DNA from: Candidatus Brocadiia bacterium
Lineage (GTDB): Bacteria; Planctomycetota; MHYJ01; WSZJ01
Length of the DNA: 5,299 bases
Direction of reading: 5' to 3'
Assembly (NCBI GenBank): GCA_013360825.1
Contig: JABWAY010000289.1
Span: 1-5,299, forward strand
Below, piece after piece: positions 4,236 to 5,299 of the stretch; within the stretch, counting starts at the first letter, position 1; every line of letters begins with the position of its first letter. The notes beneath the pieces were generated by a model. That model was given only the letters and a program-made list of their open reading frames with translations, did not search any database and had not been told where the DNA came from. A program made the position numbers and the translations under genes.

Positions 4236-5299
4236 ATGCCCCGTTCTCCGTCCTGGTCGTGCATCGAGTGCGGCCACGGCTCGCCGCGGCGGCTGGGCCA
4301 GTGTCCGTCCTGCCAGGCGTGGAACACGTACGAGGCGGAGCCGCCGGCGCCGGTCGCCGGGACGGCCTGGGCGGGGGTCCGCGACCGGGCGCGGCCGATC
4401 GCGGAGATCCCGGAGAGCGCGGAGGAGCGGATCCCGACCGGGTCGCGGGAGTTCGACCGCGTCCTGGGCGGCGGATTCGTCCGCGGCTCGACCGTCCTCG
4501 TCGGCGGCGATCCCGGCGTCGGCAAATCCACCCTCCTCCTGCAGGCGGCGGACCGGGTCGCGCAGTCCGGCCGGACCGTCCTTTACCTGAGCGCCGAGGA
4601 ATCCGGCCCCCAGGTCCGGATGCGCGGCCGCAGGCTCTCCGTGGACGCCCAGAAACTCCTCGTCGGAAATGGCACCTCCCTGCTCGACTTCGCGGCCGAC
4701 ATCGCAACCCACGCCCCGGACCTCGTCATCGTCGACTCCATCCAGACGGTCTCGCTCCCCGACCTCCCCGGCGTCCCCGGATCGCTCGTCCAGGTCCGCG
4801 AATGCGCCGCGCGCCTCACCGCGACCGCGAAAGCCGCCGGATTCACCGTGGTCCTGATCGGCCATGTCACCAAGGAGGGGTCCGTCGCCGGCCCCCGAAC
4901 GCTCGAACACCTCGTCGATGCCGTCCTCTACGTCGAAGGCGACCGCCTCCAGGACTACCGCCTCCTCCGCGCCGTCAAGAATCGCTTCGGCTCCACCGGC
5001 GAACTCGGCATTTTCCAGATGTCCGCCCGCGGCCTGGAGGACGTCGCCAACCCGTCCCGCTACTTCTCCTCGCGCTCCCCCTCCGGTACTCCGGGGAGCG
5101 TCGTGACCCCGGCGCTGATCGGGACGCGGACGCTGCTGGTGGACGTCCAGGCGCTCACCACCCGCGCCGGTTTCGGCACCCCGGCCCGGCGCGCGACCGG
5201 CGTCGATCCGACACGCCTGGCCGTCCTCCTCGCCGTCCTGGAGAAACGCGCCGGCCTCTCCCTGGCCGCCGAGGACGTCTTCGTCGCCACCGGCGGCGG
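4236..5299 (+). CDS. radA: DNA repair protein RadA (Sms), 3' end beyond window
   Basis: RadA is a RecA-related ATPase that drives branch migration of recombination intermediates together with RecA. The 354 visible residues show the family's domains in order. The N-terminal C4 zinc finger has Cys9, Cys12, Cys23 and Cys26, with the typical W-S-C-I-E-C-G start. The RecA-like core holds Walker A GGDPGVGKST (90-99), S-A-E-E-S (119-123), Walker B D-L-V-I-V-D-S-I-Q-T (162-171) and the RadA-specific KNRFG motif (248-252). The LonB-like C-terminal domain begins near residue 287 (GSVVTPALIGTR, then LLVDVQAL) and continues with RLAVLLAVLEKRAGLSLAAEDVFV to the window edge. About 100 residues are missing compared with the usual length of about 450. 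All key residues are present, so the protein looks functional. It is transcribed from its own promoter, divergently from the PH operon. Confidence 0.97.
   Translation, partial: MPRSPSWSCIECGHGSPRRLGQCPSCQAWNTYEAEPPAPVAGTAWAGVRDRARPIAEIPESAEERIPTGSREFDRVLGGGFVRGSTVLVGGDPGVGKSTLLLQAADRVAQSGRTVLYLSAEESGPQVRMRGRRLSVDAQKLLVGNGTSLLDFAADIATHAPDLVIVDSIQTVSLPDLPGVPGSLVQVRECAARLTATAKAAGFTVVLIGHVTKEGSVAGPRTLEHLVDAVLYVEGDRLQDYRLLRAVKNRFGSTGELGIFQMSARGLEDVANPSRYFSSRSPSGTPGSVVTPALIGTRTLLVDVQALTTRAGFGTPARRATGVDPTRLAVLLAVLEKRAGLSLAAEDVFVATGG

Noticed and set aside
4107..4910. N-terminal extension of the first PH frame into the radA region
   Set aside because: It would run antisense through the promoter and radA, and its product has no recognisable domain. 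The ATG at 4106 directly precedes the family-typical R-P-H motif and membrane segment.

Overview
The window is a compact, high-GC bacterial chromosomal segment with six protein-coding genes and no mobile element, CRISPR array or RNA gene that I can see. The genes use ordinary Shine-Dalgarno sites (GGAGG, AGGAG, GGGAG), and radA has a sigma70-type promoter. A HEAT-repeat lipoprotein with a W-x-x-WW tail, a secreted propeller protein with a CFI-box C-terminus and a tandem pair of bacterial PH proteins, all with strong G/C wobble bias, recall Planctomycetota or a similar deep-branching, high-GC Gram-negative group. That assignment is a guess and rests on no single diagnostic gene.

Layout, left to right. 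Positions 1-440 (+) hold the C-terminal 60% of RsmE, the 16S rRNA m3U1498 methyltransferase. It converges, with only 18 bases between stop codons, on a minus-strand gene for a HEAT-repeat lipoprotein (459-1328). Further along the minus strand, behind a strong intrinsic terminator (1386-1426), lies a secreted protein with a seven-unit beta-propeller-like domain and a C-terminal CFI-box (1434-2768). Upstream of that are two overlapping genes for membrane-anchored bacterial PH (bPH_2/DUF304, YdbS/YdbT-like) proteins (2837-3589 and 3582-4106). A 129-base divergent intergenic region then leads to radA (4236 to the right edge, +), which has a recognisable promoter and RBS. No stretch above 300 bases lacks a gene.

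Functionally, rsmE (ribosome maturation) and radA (recombination branch migration) are housekeeping genes flanking four minus-strand envelope genes. The two PH genes are almost certainly cotranscribed and translationally coupled. The propeller gene follows 68 bases later with no convincing terminator, so it may share their transcript, which would end at the terminator at 1386-1426. The lipoprotein gene lies beyond that terminator and probably has its own promoter, which I could not locate. I see no clear evidence of a new defence or mobile system. The most interesting items are the propeller/CFI-box architecture without its usual membrane tail, the G8 tract at the overlap of the two PH genes where a one-base slip would fuse them, and strand-asymmetric wobble composition that changes inside genes.
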